Below, piece after piece: positions 8,094 through 17,185 of a stretch of 64,000 nucleotides of DNA. The position numbers were made by a program, and so were the translations under genes. The notes beneath the pieces are model-generated. The model was not told where the DNA came from and did no database searches. It saw only the letters and a program-made list of their open reading frames with translations. Positions within the stretch are counted from its first letter, which is position 1. Every line of letters begins with the position of its first letter. This DNA comes from Comamonas halotolerans (GTDB taxonomy: Bacteria; Pseudomonadota; Gammaproteobacteria; Burkholderiales; Burkholderiaceae_C), in contig NZ_JASAUZ010000045.1 in assembly GCF_030162935.1 (NCBI RefSeq), positions 62,001 to 126,000 on the forward strand, given 5' to 3'.

Positions 8094-9593
8094 GTGATTA
8101 CAGAACTTGAATTCAAAAGCTTGGCCAGCCAAGGCTACAACCGCATTCCTTTGGTGACTGAGGCGTTTGCCGACCTCGAAACCCCACTCTCGCTGTACCT
8201 CAAACTTGCACACGCTCATGGCGATGGCAAGCACAGTTTTTTGCTGGAGTCAGTGGTGGGTGGTGAGCGCTTTGGGCGCTACAGCTTCATTGGCCTGCCT
8301 GCCCGCACTTTTCTGCGAGCCAGTGGTTTTGGAGCGCAGGCCAAGACCGAGGTGGTTACAGATGGCACTGTGGTGGAAAGCCATGCTGGCAATCCGCTGG
8401 ACTTTATTGCCGCCTACCAGCAGCGCTTCAACGTGGCGCTGGTTCCCGGGCTGCCGCGTTTTTGCGGTGGTTTGGCGGGTTATTTTGGCTACGATGCGGT
8501 GCGCTACGTGGAGAAAAAACTCGAGGCCACCTGCCCACCGGATACCTTGGGCACACCCGACATCATGCTGCTGCTGTGTGAAGAGGTCGCCGTGATCGAC
8601 AACCTCTCGGGCAAGCTGTACTTCATTGTCTATGTGAACCCGGCAGAGGCTGAGGCATACAGCAAAGGCAAAAAACGCATGCGCCAGCTCAAAGAGCAAC
8701 TGCGTTATTCGGTCAGCGTACCGCAGATCAAGGGGGGGGATAGCCACCCCGCCGAGCGTAGTTTTGCCAAGTCCGATTACTTGGCAGCTGTGGAACGCGC
8801 CAAGGAGTTGATTGCCGCCGGGGAATTCATGCAGGTGCAGGTGGGGCAACGTATCCACAAACGCTATACCGAGTCGCCCTTGAGCCTGTATCGTGCCCTG
8901 CGTTCGCTCAATCCGTCGCCATACATGTACTTCTACAACTTCGGTGACTTTCAGGTGGTGGGCTCCAGCCCTGAAATCCTGGTGCGCCAAGAAAAGGTGG
9001 ACGAGGGTGAAAAGATCACCATTCGCCCCTTGGCAGGGACGCGTCCACGGGGAGCCACTGCGGAAAAGGACAAGGCCACAGAACTGGAGTTGATGGCTGA
9101 CCCCAAGGAGCGTGCAGAACACGTCATGCTGATTGATCTGGCGCGAAATGACATTGGGCGCATTGCCAAAACTGGCAGTGTCAAGGTGACCGAAGCCTTT
9201 GTGGTGGAGCGCTACAGCCATGTCATGCACATTGTGAGCAATGTGGAAGGCGTGCTGCAAGATGGTATGACCAGCATGGATGTGCTCAAAGCTACCTTCC
9301 CTGCAGGCACGCTCTCAGGAGCCCCCAAGGTGCATGCCATGGAGTTGATTGACCAGCTCGAGCCCACCAAGCGCGGCATTTACGGCGGTGCGTGTGGCTA
9401 CCTCAGTTTTGCAGGCCATATGGACATGGCGATTGCCATTCGCACGGCCGTGATCAAGGACGGCTATCTGTATGTGCAGGCCGCCGCTGGCGTGGTGGCC
9501 GACTCTGTGCCCGAGATGGAGTGGAGAGAAACAGAGCACAAAGCCCGTGCGGTGCTGCGCGCGGCAGAACTGGTGGAGGAGGGCCTGGAATGA
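8094..9593 (+). CDS. trpE: Anthranilate synthase component I
   Basis: This subunit converts chorismate to anthranilate using ammonia from TrpG, the first committed step to tryptophan. The 499-residue protein has the N-terminal regulatory part with the LLES feedback motif (SFLLESVVGG near residue 45) and the C-terminal chorismate-binding domain (IRPLAGTRPRG, LIDLARND, FPAGTLSGAPK, YGGACGYLSF). I chose the GTG at 8094 (reads MITELEFKSLASQGYNRIP) because family members begin with this sequence. The frame is open from 7962, with ATGs at 7965 and 7992, but the added residues look non-coding. The stop overlaps the chorismate mutase start (ATGA). Confidence 0.95.
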   Translation: MITELEFKSLASQGYNRIPLVTEAFADLETPLSLYLKLAHAHGDGKHSFLLESVVGGERFGRYSFIGLPARTFLRASGFGAQAKTEVVTDGTVVESHAGNPLDFIAAYQQRFNVALVPGLPRFCGGLAGYFGYDAVRYVEKKLEATCPPDTLGTPDIMLLLCEEVAVIDNLSGKLYFIVYVNPAEAEAYSKGKKRMRQLKEQLRYSVSVPQIKGGDSHPAERSFAKSDYLAAVERAKELIAAGEFMQVQVGQRIHKRYTESPLSLYRALRSLNPSPYMYFYNFGDFQVVGSSPEILVRQEKVDEGEKITIRPLAGTRPRGATAEKDKATELELMADPKERAEHVMLIDLARNDIGRIAKTGSVKVTEAFVVERYSHVMHIVSNVEGVLQDGMTSMDVLKATFPAGTLSGAPKVHAMELIDQLEPTKRGIYGGACGYLSFAGHMDMAIAIRTAVIKDGYLYVQAAAGVVADSVPEMEWRETEHKARAVLRAAELVEEGLE

Positions 9594-9931
9594 GCCGCGC
9601 TATCGATAAAGTGAAGGACTGCAACTGCATGGCTGAGGTGCGTGCAGGCGTGAATGCGCTGGACGACATTCTGGTGCCACTGCTGGTGGAGCGCAGCGCC
9701 TATATGACGCAGGCCGCCAAGGTCAAAAACGATGCAAGCCTGGTGCGCGATGAAGCGCGTATCCAGGCGATTGTCGACCGCGTACGGCCCATGGCAGCTG
9801 CGCATGGAGGCGATGCCGACCTGATGGAGCGTCTGTATCGCGCCATGATGGAGTGCTACATCGACTACGAACACCAGGAGCTGGCACGCTTGCGTGCACA
9901 AGGCTTGCAACCCCGAGGAGATGTCGCATGA
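9590..9931 (+). CDS. Chorismate mutase, AroQ class
   Basis: This 113-residue all-helical protein resembles AroQ/PchB-type chorismate mutases, which convert chorismate to prephenate for Phe and Tyr. The visible pattern is [20 protein letters not shown], then a Lys-rich turn (QAAKVKND), then [16 protein letters not shown] and a third helix ending YIDYEHQEL. Starts and stops overlap both neighbours by four bases (ATGA with trpE and with trpG), so the gene is translationally coupled inside the trp operon. A branch-point enzyme competing for chorismate is thus co-expressed with anthranilate synthase. An isochorismate-pyruvate lyase is a less likely alternative. Confidence 0.85.
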   Translation: MSRAIDKVKDCNCMAEVRAGVNALDDILVPLLVERSAYMTQAAKVKNDASLVRDEARIQAIVDRVRPMAAAHGGDADLMERLYRAMMECYIDYEHQELARLRAQGLQPRGDVA

Positions 9932-10509
9932 AGCTCTTGATGATCGACAACTACGACAGCTTTACCTACAACATCGTCCAGTACTTTGGTGAGCTGGGCG
10001 CCGATGTGACTGTGGTGCGCAACGACGAGATCACATTGGATGAAGTGATCGCTCTGGTGGCGGACCAAGGGATTGAGCGCGTGGTGATTTCGCCCGGTCC
10101 CAGCTCGCCGGCAGAAGCCGGTATTTCGGTGGCAGCGATCCAGCACTTTGCAGGCAAGCTGCCGGTGCTCGGCGTGTGTCTGGGCCATCAGAGCATTGGC
10201 GCGGCTTTTGGTGGGGACATCATTCGTGCGGGCCAGCAAATGCACGGGAAAACCAGCGTCATCAGTACCGATCAAAAAGGCGTGTTTGCCGGTCTGCCTG
10301 TTCAGTTCACGGTGAATCGCTACCACTCTTTGGTCATCGACAAAAAGACGTTGCCTGAGTGCCTGGAGATCACTGCCACCAGTGAAGACGGTGAGATTCA
10401 GGGGGTGCGACACAAGTCACTGGCTGTGGAGGGTGTGCAGTTCCACCCGGAAAGCATCTTGACCGAGCATGGCCATGCCATGTTGAAGAATTTTTTGGAC
10501 CAGAAATAA
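9928..10509 (+). CDS. trpG: Anthranilate synthase component II (glutamine amidotransferase)
   Basis: This class I glutamine amidotransferase supplies ammonia to TrpE. The 193-residue protein starts [20 protein letters not shown]. It has the oxyanion region ISPGPSSP and the nucleophile C84 in [11 protein letters not shown]173 and E175 in FHPESI complete the triad. The length matches free-standing TrpG, with no fused TrpD. The start overlaps the chorismate mutase stop. It might also serve PabB (dual-use TrpG/PabA), which cannot be decided here. A hairpin follows about ten bases after the stop. Confidence 0.96.
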   Translation: MKLLMIDNYDSFTYNIVQYFGELGADVTVVRNDEITLDEVIALVADQGIERVVISPGPSSPAEAGISVAAIQHFAGKLPVLGVCLGHQSIGAAFGGDIIRAGQQMHGKTSVISTDQKGVFAGLPVQFTVNRYHSLVIDKKTLPECLEITATSEDGEIQGVRHKSLAVEGVQFHPESILTEHGHAMLKNFLDQK

Positions 10510-10518
10510 CCTCCCACC

Positions 10519-10554
10519 AAGGCCGCTGTGCATCAAGCTCGCGGCCTTGCTTTT
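10519..10554 (+). terminator. Hairpin after trpG, possible (partial) terminator
   Basis: AAGGCCGC and GCGGCCTT form a perfect 8-bp stem around a 14-base loop, followed by GCTTTT. The T tract is short, so readthrough into trpD is likely. It separates the trpE-trpG unit from trpD. Confidence 0.5.
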
Positions 10555-10560
10555 GAAGTG

Positions 10561-10589
10561 TTGCTCCCAGTGCAATGCGGTTTTACACA
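10561..10589 (+). promoter_or_regulatory. Candidate promoter for trpD
   Basis: TTGCTC, a 17-base spacer and TACACA lie just downstream of the trpG hairpin and 65 bases before the trpD start. It would give trpD and the following genes their own transcription start. Confidence 0.35.
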
Positions 10590-10653
10590 GGATGGACGTT
10601 CTGACAAACCGTAAACGCCAGCAGCTTGGAGCGCATTTCCCAAGGATTTGAAA

Positions 10654-11688
10654 ATGATCACTTTTACCGCCCAAGAAGCGCTGCAGCGCACGATTGAACA
10701 CCGTGAAATATTCCACGATGAAATGCTGGCGCTGATGCGTCAAATCATGCGCGGCGAGCTATCGCCCGTGATGACCGCTGCCATCATCACGGGATTGCGC
10801 GTGAAGAAGGAAACGATTGGTGAAATCTCCGCTGCTGCACAGGTGATGCGTGAGTTCTCCAACAAGGTGCATGTGCACGACAAGAGCAATTTGGTGGACA
10901 TCGTGGGCACTGGTGGCGATGGTGCCAACACCTTCAATATTTCTACGTGCTCCACCTTCGTGATCGCCGCAGCAGGTGGCAAAGTCAGCAAGCACGGCGG
11001 GCGCAGTGTCAGCAGCAAATCCGGCAGCGCAGATGCCATGGAAGCACTGGGTGTGAACATCAACCTCAAGCCTGAACAGATCGCCGATTGCATTCGCGAT
11101 GTGGGCATCGGCTTTATGTTCGCGCCCAACCATCATCCTGCAATGAAGAATGTCGCTCCCGTGCGCCGTGAGCTGGGCGTGCGCACCATTTTCAATATTC
11201 TGGGTCCACTCACCAATCCGGCCAGTGCCCCCAATATTTTGATGGGCGTGTTCCACGAAGATCTGGTAGGTATTCAGGTGCGAGCACTGCAACGTTTAGG
11301 TGCGGAGCATGCGATGGTGGTTTATGGCCGTGACGGCCTGGATGAAATCAGCTTGGGTGCAGGCACGCTGGTGGGTGAGCTCAAGGACGGCGTGGTGCGC
11401 GAGTACGAAATTCACCCCGAGGATTTCGGTTTGCGCATGGCAGGTACACGTGCGCTGAAAGTGGACAACCCCGAAGAATCCAAAGTCATGCTCATGGGCG
11501 TGTTGCAGGGAGAGAAGGGGCCAGCGCGCGATATCGTCTGTCTGAATGCAGGAGCGGCACTGTATGCGGCCAATGTGGCCAGCAGCATCGAAGACGGTTT
11601 GCAGCGTGCACAGGCGACCATCGATAGCGGCGCTGCCCTCCAGAAGTTGCAGCAGTTGGTGGCCTACAGCACCCAGCTGGCAGCATGA
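10654..11688 (+). CDS. trpD: Anthranilate phosphoribosyltransferase
   Basis: This enzyme transfers phosphoribosyl from PRPP to anthranilate, the second step of the tryptophan branch. The 344-residue protein has the PRPP-binding GTGGDG at 85-90 followed by ANTFNIST, the [21 protein letters not shown] anthranilate region, and the FAPNHHPAM and [13 protein letters not shown] motifs. I start at the ATG at 10654, where AAGGA lies seven bases upstream; an in-frame TTG at 10648 is too close to that site. The stop overlaps the start of the next, unknown gene. Confidence 0.96.
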   Translation: MITFTAQEALQRTIEHREIFHDEMLALMRQIMRGELSPVMTAAIITGLRVKKETIGEISAAAQVMREFSNKVHVHDKSNLVDIVGTGGDGANTFNISTCSTFVIAAAGGKVSKHGGRSVSSKSGSADAMEALGVNINLKPEQIADCIRDVGIGFMFAPNHHPAMKNVAPVRRELGVRTIFNILGPLTNPASAPNILMGVFHEDLVGIQVRALQRLGAEHAMVVYGRDGLDEISLGAGTLVGELKDGVVREYEIHPEDFGLRMAGTRALKVDNPEESKVMLMGVLQGEKGPARDIVCLNAGAALYAANVASSIEDGLQRAQATIDSGAALQKLQQLVAYSTQLAA

Positions 11689-12302
11689 CCTCACCATCGG
11701 TGCGCGAGGCGCTGGCGCCTCTGCAGCAACGGGTGGAGCTTGAGGACGTGTGGCAACTGCCGGAGTATGTGCAACTCTCACCACCTGACTGGATGCTGCT
11801 GCCGCGCGTGCTGGTTGCAGGCATTGCTTGCGTGCTGCTGTGGTCTTTCGCGGAAGGTGCAAGTAGTACGGAGCTGGCGATTGCCTTGACCGTATTGGCA
11901 CTCACCACTGTGGTGGTGATGCGCATGCGTCGCCGGCGCAGCCTGCCCTTGGGGGAAGGTAGTTTACGGGCCCATCAAGGGCGAGGCTGTTGTGTGGATG
12001 TGGCGCAGCGTTGCGTGCGCACGCAAGGCGTTGAGCCTCCTCAGCAATGGGTGCTGGATGCTCCACAGGAGTGGAGTGTGGGCGTCATCGCTTTTACCGA
12101 TCGGCCACGTATGCGCCACGGTTGGCGCATTGAATTACGCCATGTGCGCAAAGGGCCGGTGGTGCGTTTGTGTACAGTCCTACACGTAGGGCATGCGGTA
12201 CTGCAGCCTGAAGCGGTACAGGCGCTGGCCGATACGATGGTTGAGCGTTTGGGCATTCGACGTGCAGCCTTAAGCAGTAGCTCTGGAAAGCTTCAACGAT
12301 AG
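11685..12302 (+). CDS. Unknown membrane protein, copy 1 of a tandem pair in the trp region
   Basis: I do not recognise this 205-residue protein. It has two hydrophobic segments (about residues 37-57 and 62-79) and then a soluble C-terminal domain containing [17 protein letters not shown] (about 148-164) and [13 protein letters not shown] near the end. The same pattern recurs in the protein encoded at 12547-13206, so the two are full-length paralogues. The start overlaps the trpD stop (ATGA), showing translational coupling to trpD. Membrane topology and co-expression with tryptophan genes are what can be seen; no function is assigned. Confidence 0.75.
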   Translation: MTSPSVREALAPLQQRVELEDVWQLPEYVQLSPPDWMLLPRVLVAGIACVLLWSFAEGASSTELAIALTVLALTTVVVMRMRRRRSLPLGEGSLRAHQGRGCCVDVAQRCVRTQGVEPPQQWVLDAPQEWSVGVIAFTDRPRMRHGWRIELRHVRKGPVVRLCTVLHVGHAVLQPEAVQALADTMVERLGIRRAALSSSSGKLQR

Positions 12303-12346
12303 AAAGCGAGGCAGTGTTCTCGCAAAGGAGGCATAGTGCGCCGCTC

Positions 12347-12451
12347 ATGTTCAGCTCTTCCCAATACTCCGCCTATTGGCAAGCGCTGTTCTTGAAGGGC
12401 CAGCACGCAGCCAATATGATGTGCCTCAATGGATGCTGTGGTAGCTAGTGC
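12347..12451 (+). CDS. Doubtful 34-codon ORF between the paired membrane protein genes
   Basis: An ATG frame encodes about 34 residues (begins MFSSSQYSAYWQALFLKG, ends with a CLNGCCGS tail). A strong AAAGGAGG lies at 12324-12331, but 15 bases from this ATG; an alternative GTG at 12336 gives a different 19-residue frame. I cannot show that either is translated. The remainder of the 244-base gap shows nothing else. Confidence 0.12.
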
Positions 12452-12546
12452 ACGATGCAATTGTGAGCACTGTGATGGGCGCCGAGACGGACGCCCACAG
12501 TCATCGGCGTATCTGTAATTGCTGGCGCGTTCCTGCGCTGTGACCA

Positions 12547-13206
12547 ATGACCCAGCTTCAAACCCATGTTCTGTCTATTTGGGCGCAAACGCTGCGTCAT
12601 CAAGCCTTGTGGCATTTGCCACAAGAGGTGCGGTGCATGCAGCATGCCTCACAGATGTCTTCGTTGGAACTGGAGCTGCTGATCATCGCAGCTGGTGTAT
12701 TGGCTTTCTATCCGATGGCGGTGCACGGTGTGCTGCTGTACTTCTTGCTGTTCTTGGCAACAGTGCTTGTTTATGGCGTTGTGCAGTGGCGTCAAGGGCT
12801 GCGGCACGCGGCCATTGCTCGCTTGGAGATGGAGCCGTCGTACCAAGGTCAGGCGCATTGGAAAGGGTGTGTGGTGGACTTGCCTGCGCAGAGTATTCAG
12901 GCGCTAGGGGCGCAATCAGCTTGGGATGCGGATGTACGTGAAGCACAGGCGTGGAGTTTGGGTGTGCATGCGATTGGGGGGCGGCGCGAGCTGTTTTATC
13001 AGATTGAACTGCGTCATGTGCGCAAAGGCCCCGTGGGTATCTTGTGCACGCTGCACTGTTCGTTCCGCCCGCAGCGCGTAGACTTGCTGGCGATTGATGC
13101 GCTGGTAGATACGATGGCGGAGTGTTTGGGGGTTCGGCGCTCAGGTTCACGCATGGCGCCATTGTCGGCGCGCTCTTCTCATCAGACAGAGGCAAGCAAG
13201 TACTGA
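12547..13206 (+). CDS. Unknown membrane protein, copy 2 of a tandem pair in the trp region
   Basis: This 219-residue protein is a paralogue of the one at 11685-12302. It shares a W.LP..V motif near the N-terminus, two closely spaced hydrophobic segments (about residues 42-77), a WSLGVHA segment, the near-identical [16 protein letters not shown] core and the AIDALVDTMAECLGVRR ending. It has no strong ribosome-binding site before the ATG. The function is unknown. Conservation is concentrated in the C-terminal soluble part, so that is probably the working domain. Both copies lie between trpD and trpC, which are adjacent in most proteobacteria. Confidence 0.7.
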   Translation: MTQLQTHVLSIWAQTLRHQALWHLPQEVRCMQHASQMSSLELELLIIAAGVLAFYPMAVHGVLLYFLLFLATVLVYGVVQWRQGLRHAAIARLEMEPSYQGQAHWKGCVVDLPAQSIQALGAQSAWDADVREAQAWSLGVHAIGGRRELFYQIELRHVRKGPVGILCTLHCSFRPQRVDLLAIDALVDTMAECLGVRRSGSRMAPLSARSSHQTEASKY

Positions 13207-13462
13207 GTGAACGAACAGGTGACGTGCAGTCGGTGCCACGTCAAGTTACATTGCATGATCTGCAACGGCAACTCGAAGTCAAAATCTCTTTGTTCTAGCC
13301 CCTTTCGTCTCAGTTATGGGGGAAGCGCTGTTTTCGTAAGGACAAGTGCGTGAGCCAGAGCTATGGCCTTCCTTGCTCGGTCTCTCGGCAGAAACACCGA
13401 CAATAGCGCCCAAAGTGGAGCGGTGCAAAGGAACCGTGCCGACACAACAATCAAGGAAAAAC

Positions 13463-14263
13463 ATGTCTGACATTCTGAAAAAAATCTGCGACGTCAAAGT
13501 CCAGGAAGTAGCCGCAGCCAAGAAAGTCACCTCGCTGGCAGACATGCGCCGCGATGCGGAAAGCCGCGTGTCGACGCGCGATTTTGTAGGTGCTATCCGC
13601 GCCAAAATAGCCAAAGGCCAGGCGGGTGTGATTGCCGAAGTCAAGAAGGCCAGTCCCAGCAAGGGCGTGATTCGCGCTGATTTTGACCCTGTGGACATCG
13701 CGCAAAGCTATATGGTCGGAAATGGCAAGATCAGTGCAGCGTGTCTGTCGGTGCTGACGGATCGCCAGTTTTTCCAGGGCGAGCCTGATTACTTGAAGCA
13801 AGCTCGTGCCAGCACTTTGCTGCCCGTGCTGCGCAAAGATTTCATGGTTGACCCTTACCAAATTTATGAGTCACGTGTGATGGGCGCAGACTGTGTGCTG
13901 CTGATTGCCGCGTGCCTGGACGATGCGCAAATGGCCGAGATGGAACAGATTGCGTACAGTCTGGAAATGGCGGTGCTGGTGGAAGTGCATGATGCACAAG
14001 AGCTGCAACGCGCATTGAAGTTGAAGACACCGCTGGTGGGCATCAACAACCGCAATCTGCGCACATTTGAGGTGGATATTCAAACCTCTATTGCGCTGAA
14101 GAAAGACGTGCCAGCAGATCGTCTCCTGGTGACTGAGTCCGGTATCCTCACCCCGGATGATGTCAAAACCATGCGCGATGCAGGAATTAACGCCTTCTTG
14201 GTGGGCGAGGCCTTTATGCGCGCCCCAGAGCCTGGTGAAGCGCTGGCTAAGCTGTTTGCATGA
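13463..14263 (+). CDS. trpC: Indole-3-glycerol-phosphate synthase
   Basis: This enzyme closes the indole ring: it converts carboxyphenylaminodeoxyribulose phosphate to indole-3-glycerol phosphate. The 266-residue TIM barrel carries the family motifs [49 protein letters not shown] and VTESGIL. The ATG at 13463 follows AAGGAAA; the frame is open from 13346 but the family starts at MSDILKKI. It is not fused to TrpF. The 256-base gap before it contains no gene and may carry its own promoter. trpF, trpB and trpA are not in the window. Confidence 0.96.
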   Translation: MSDILKKICDVKVQEVAAAKKVTSLADMRRDAESRVSTRDFVGAIRAKIAKGQAGVIAEVKKASPSKGVIRADFDPVDIAQSYMVGNGKISAACLSVLTDRQFFQGEPDYLKQARASTLLPVLRKDFMVDPYQIYESRVMGADCVLLIAACLDDAQMAEMEQIAYSLEMAVLVEVHDAQELQRALKLKTPLVGINNRNLRTFEVDIQTSIALKKDVPADRLLVTESGILTPDDVKTMRDAGINAFLVGEAFMRAPEPGEALAKLFA

Positions 14264-14310
14264 TGGCCTTGCGTTTGTCTTTGTGAGATTTTGATGAAAA
14301 TGTCTTCGCC

Positions 14311-15030
14311 ATGACCGAATCCTCCGCGTTAGCCCCTACCCAGTTGTTGAGTGCCAAGCCTGCCGACTGGCATGTGGCTCCGGGTTGGCAGGCCGTAGTA
14401 GATGCGTTTTTTGCCTCCTCCAAAGGCCTGCAGTTGCTGGGCTATTTGCAGCAGCGCTTGGATGCGGGGGCGGTCATTTTTCCTCCTCAGCCATTGCGTG
14501 CATTGGAGCTGACAGCACCTGAGGATGTCCGCGTGGTCATCTTGGGGCAGGATCCGTACCATGGCCGTGGGCAAGCTGAAGGCTTGGCATTTTCCGTAGC
14601 CCCGGGTGTGCGTTTGCCGCCTTCGCTGCAAAACATCTTCAAGGAAATACAGCGCGATCTGGGTGTGCCATTTCCTCCGTTCCCACAACCGGGGGGAAGC
14701 TTGGTCAAGTGGGCTCAGAACGGAGTGCTCTTGCTCAACACATGTTTGACCGTCGAGGAGGGGCAAGCCGCCAGTCACAGCAAACGCGGCTGGGAAGTTC
14801 TCACCGATGCCATCATTTGTCAGGTGGCCGAACAGGGCCGCCCAACGGTGTTCATGCTCTGGGGGAGTCACGCCCAATCCAAGCGGGTATTGATCCCGGA
14901 AGATCGCGGACATCTGGTGTTGATGAGCAATCACCCGTCCCCCTTGTCCGCTCTGCGCCCTCCTGTGCCATTTATTGGCAATGGGCACTTTGGACTGGCC
15001 AAAGCGTTCAGGCAGCAGCATGGGTATTGA
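14311..15030 (+). CDS. ung: Uracil-DNA glycosylase, family 1
   Basis: This repair enzyme removes uracil from DNA. The 239-residue protein has the water-activating loop GQDPYHG at 79-85 (catalytic D81), the uracil-specificity motif LLLNTCLTVEEGQ around 140-152 and the Leu-intercalation loop HPSPLS at 208-213 (H208). The N-terminal ~15 residues are variable. It lies 47 bases behind trpC and ends at a strong bidirectional terminator. Confidence 0.96.
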   Translation: MTESSALAPTQLLSAKPADWHVAPGWQAVVDAFFASSKGLQLLGYLQQRLDAGAVIFPPQPLRALELTAPEDVRVVILGQDPYHGRGQAEGLAFSVAPGVRLPPSLQNIFKEIQRDLGVPFPPFPQPGGSLVKWAQNGVLLLNTCLTVEEGQAASHSKRGWEVLTDAIICQVAEQGRPTVFMLWGSHAQSKRVLIPEDRGHLVLMSNHPSPLSALRPPVPFIGNGHFGLAKAFRQQHGY

Positions 15031-15042
15031 TGCGGCACTTGC

Positions 15043-15077
15043 AAAAAATAATGCGCCTTCATGGCGCATTATTTTTT
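15043..15077. terminator. Bidirectional intrinsic terminator between ung and the Wzz-like gene
   Basis: A perfect 15-bp inverted repeat, AAAAAATAATGCGCC against its complement, has a 5-base loop. It gives a GC-rich stem with a T run on each strand, so it can terminate both convergent genes. Confidence 0.9.
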
Positions 15078-15088
15078 AAACAAACTGT

Positions 15089-15955
15089 CTAGTCCTTCAG
15101 ACCAGCGGCTTGACGTAATCGTTGAATTTTTGCAGCCTGTTCCTGGTTTTGAGCGGTTGTGCGCAAAGCATGGCGTGCAAAAACAAACAGCAGCAGTACA
15201 AAACCTGTCGCGACTGTGGCTCCAATTGCAATCATGGCCTTGCGGGGCTTGACGGACGCTTCAGGCAGAGTGGGTTGTTGGGCCAGGTTTTCGGTGGTTA
15301 AACCTTCTATCTGTGCTTCCAGAGTCGCAATCGCGCGCAGACGAGCGCTGTTTGCAGCCAGAAGCTCTCCATAGAGATTGGCATTTCCTTCGGTAATAGA
15401 TTCTGATTGAGCGACCAGTTTTGTCATCTGGGCCTCGAGATTTACACCAGCCTGTAATCGCTCCTGCTCTGCCTTCAGCTGTGCTTGCAAGCGCTCCATG
15501 TCCCTGGAGCGAGGGATGGTTAAGGGAAGAACATGCTTCCAGATGGTGGTGTTCAGATCTCGGGCGGACTCAGGAGAGTTCCCCTGAGTCTTCAGGGTGA
15601 CAAGCTGGTCGTTTTTCCCTACAGAAACACTGATGCGCTGCTCCAGCTTTTTGAAGCGCTGCTCGGCACTCGCATTGGGTTCAAGACCTATGTCATTGGC
15701 TACCGCCTCCAGGATGTCCGCAGACTTGATATAGCTGGCAAGCACTTGACCCGAAATATCCAGGCCAGGTTTGCTGGGGCTCAGGATGGACTGGCTTTCA
15801 TAGGTCTTCGGGATGGCAAATGCAATCCCGAGTGCAGCCAAGCCAACGATCAGGGGAACTAAAACGAGGAGCTTGAGATTTTCTGCGACGACAATGAGTA
15901 AATCCAGCAGGTCAAATTCATCGCTGGAGGAGTGTGGGGCAGTGGGGTCCGCCAT
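15089..15955 (-). CDS. Wzz/chain-length-determinant-like inner membrane protein
   Basis: This 288-residue protein has the Wzz layout: a short cytoplasmic N-terminus (SSSDEFDLLDLLIVV), a first membrane helix near residues 27-50, then a Pro/Tyr-rich IPKTYESQSIL opening of the periplasmic domain. A long helical coiled-coil segment follows (about 150-210), and a second membrane helix lies near residues 235-258. Such proteins set polysaccharide chain length. No glycosyltransferase, polymerase or flippase genes are nearby, so the partner pathway is unknown. I start at MADPTAP (15955); the frame is open to 16030. There is no clear ribosome-binding site for either start. Confidence 0.7.
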   Translation of the reverse strand: MADPTAPHSSSDEFDLLDLLIVVAENLKLLVLVPLIVGLAALGIAFAIPKTYESQSILSPSKPGLDISGQVLASYIKSADILEAVANDIGLEPNASAEQRFKKLEQRISVSVGKNDQLVTLKTQGNSPESARDLNTTIWKHVLPLTIPRSRDMERLQAQLKAEQERLQAGVNLEAQMTKLVAQSESITEGNANLYGELLAANSARLRAIATLEAQIEGLTTENLAQQPTLPEASVKPRKAMIAIGATVATGFVLLLFVFARHALRTTAQNQEQAAKIQRLRQAAGLKD

Positions 15956-16010
15956 AGATGTAATGAGATAGGCAGTAATTTGATCCAATCTAGCATGGCA
16001 GCAGGCAAAA

Positions 16011-16916
16011 CTAACGACGTTGATACACACTGATCCATATGTTTACAAATCCACACAGGGCAATCACGCTTATCCCCACCAGTGAAATGCTGTCTGGCAC
16101 CTGCTCAAAGAACAACCATCCCATCAGCATGGCAAAGCCAATTTGGCTGTAGAGAAACGGCGAAACAACAGATGGCGTGGCGTGAGCATATGCCTGAAGA
16201 AGAAGCAAGTGACCAATACCACTGCATACGCCCATCATTACGACTGCAACCCATACCTGCCAGTTGTGTACGCTTTCCCAGATCCAGGGGATGAATGGTG
16301 CCGTGGCAATGACAGGTAACCAGGTTGTATACAGCTGTGTGGTAGTGGGCGGATCCAGCCGTGCCAGCCTGCTGCCCAGCAGTTGGTAAGTGGTGCCGCA
16401 AAGCAGTACGCCAACGGGTGCCAGAGCCATCCAGCCCAGGGGCATGCCGTCCTGTTCTGGACGCACAATGGCAATGACTGCCAGCAAGCCAATCACCAGC
16501 AATCCCCAACGCATGGAACTTACTTTTTCTCCAAACAACAGGGCAGACGTCACCACAATCAGCAAAGGCCCTGCCGACCACACAGCCGTAAAGTTCGCCA
16601 GGGGCATGTTCTGGATGCAATAGAACGCAAAAACGGTGGTCATCACGCCACTGAGTGCACGGCTGATCTGGAATCGAGGGTGTTCGGTTCGTAAGGCGCC
16701 TATCCCTTGGCGCGGAAGCACCCATGCAGTCGTAACCAGCGCTTGAGATATAAAACGTAGCCAAACTACCATCAGCATGGGCAGGTACTGACCGGTAAAT
16801 TTGGTGCCACTGTCCAGCAGTGCGAACAAGGCGCAGGCCACAACGGTCAGGCCAATGCCTGTGAGCGCGGCTTGTGCGGATGAGGAGGTGGGCTGAGCCC
16901 CTTCTGCGGAGGACAT
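16011..16916 (-). CDS. EamA-family (drug/metabolite transporter) permease
   Basis: This 301-residue protein has about ten membrane segments arranged as two EamA repeats (first centred near residues 20-140, second near 160-290), typical of DMT-superfamily exporters. Landmarks are the LLDSGTKFTGQYLPMLMVVW opening of repeat 1 and the GHLLLLQAYAHATPSVVSPF turn in repeat 2. The start MSSAEGAQ (16916) is preferred; the frame is open to 17012. The substrate is unknown. It lies 55 bases before the Wzz-like gene on the same strand and is divergent from the siderophore operon. Confidence 0.82.
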   Translation of the reverse strand: MSSAEGAQPTSSSAQAALTGIGLTVVACALFALLDSGTKFTGQYLPMLMVVWLRFISQALVTTAWVLPRQGIGALRTEHPRFQISRALSGVMTTVFAFYCIQNMPLANFTAVWSAGPLLIVVTSALLFGEKVSSMRWGLLVIGLLAVIAIVRPEQDGMPLGWMALAPVGVLLCGTTYQLLGSRLARLDPPTTTQLYTTWLPVIATAPFIPWIWESVHNWQVWVAVVMMGVCSGIGHLLLLQAYAHATPSVVSPFLYSQIGFAMLMGWLFFEQVPDSISLVGISVIALCGFVNIWISVYQRR

Positions 16917-17112
16917 GCCGTCCACCCACTTTCTAAAACAAAAAAACCGCCGGACTGGCGATAAAGTCGGAGCCAAAAAAGCTGCCAGCGCAATCATGCG
17001 CCATGCATGCACTGCGGGCGCATTCTAGGTGTCAAGAGCTGCCGGTTGTTTTCCAAATCGACTAGCCCTCCTTCTGACTTTGCGCAACTTTATATGTCCA
17101 TGTGACTGGTGT

Positions 17113-17127
17113 TGAGAACGATTCTCA
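17113..17127. promoter_or_regulatory. Fur box upstream of the siderophore uptake operon
   Basis: The perfect inverted repeat TGAGAA-CGA-TTCTCA matches the core of the Fur operator (GAGAATGATTCTCAT type). It directly abuts a TACAAT hexamer at 17128-17133 that would serve as the -10. Iron-loaded Fur bound here would block the promoter, consistent with the transport genes downstream. Confidence 0.8.
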
Positions 17128-17185
17128 TACAATATCTTGGTTCGTGAAGTCGCACGCGGAAAAGTTGCGGCAAAGGAAATTGAAG

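Noticed and set aside
12293-12547. 84-codon minus-strand frame between the paired membrane genes
   Set aside because: It has no ribosome site, no recognisable motif, and overlaps the starts of plus-strand genes.
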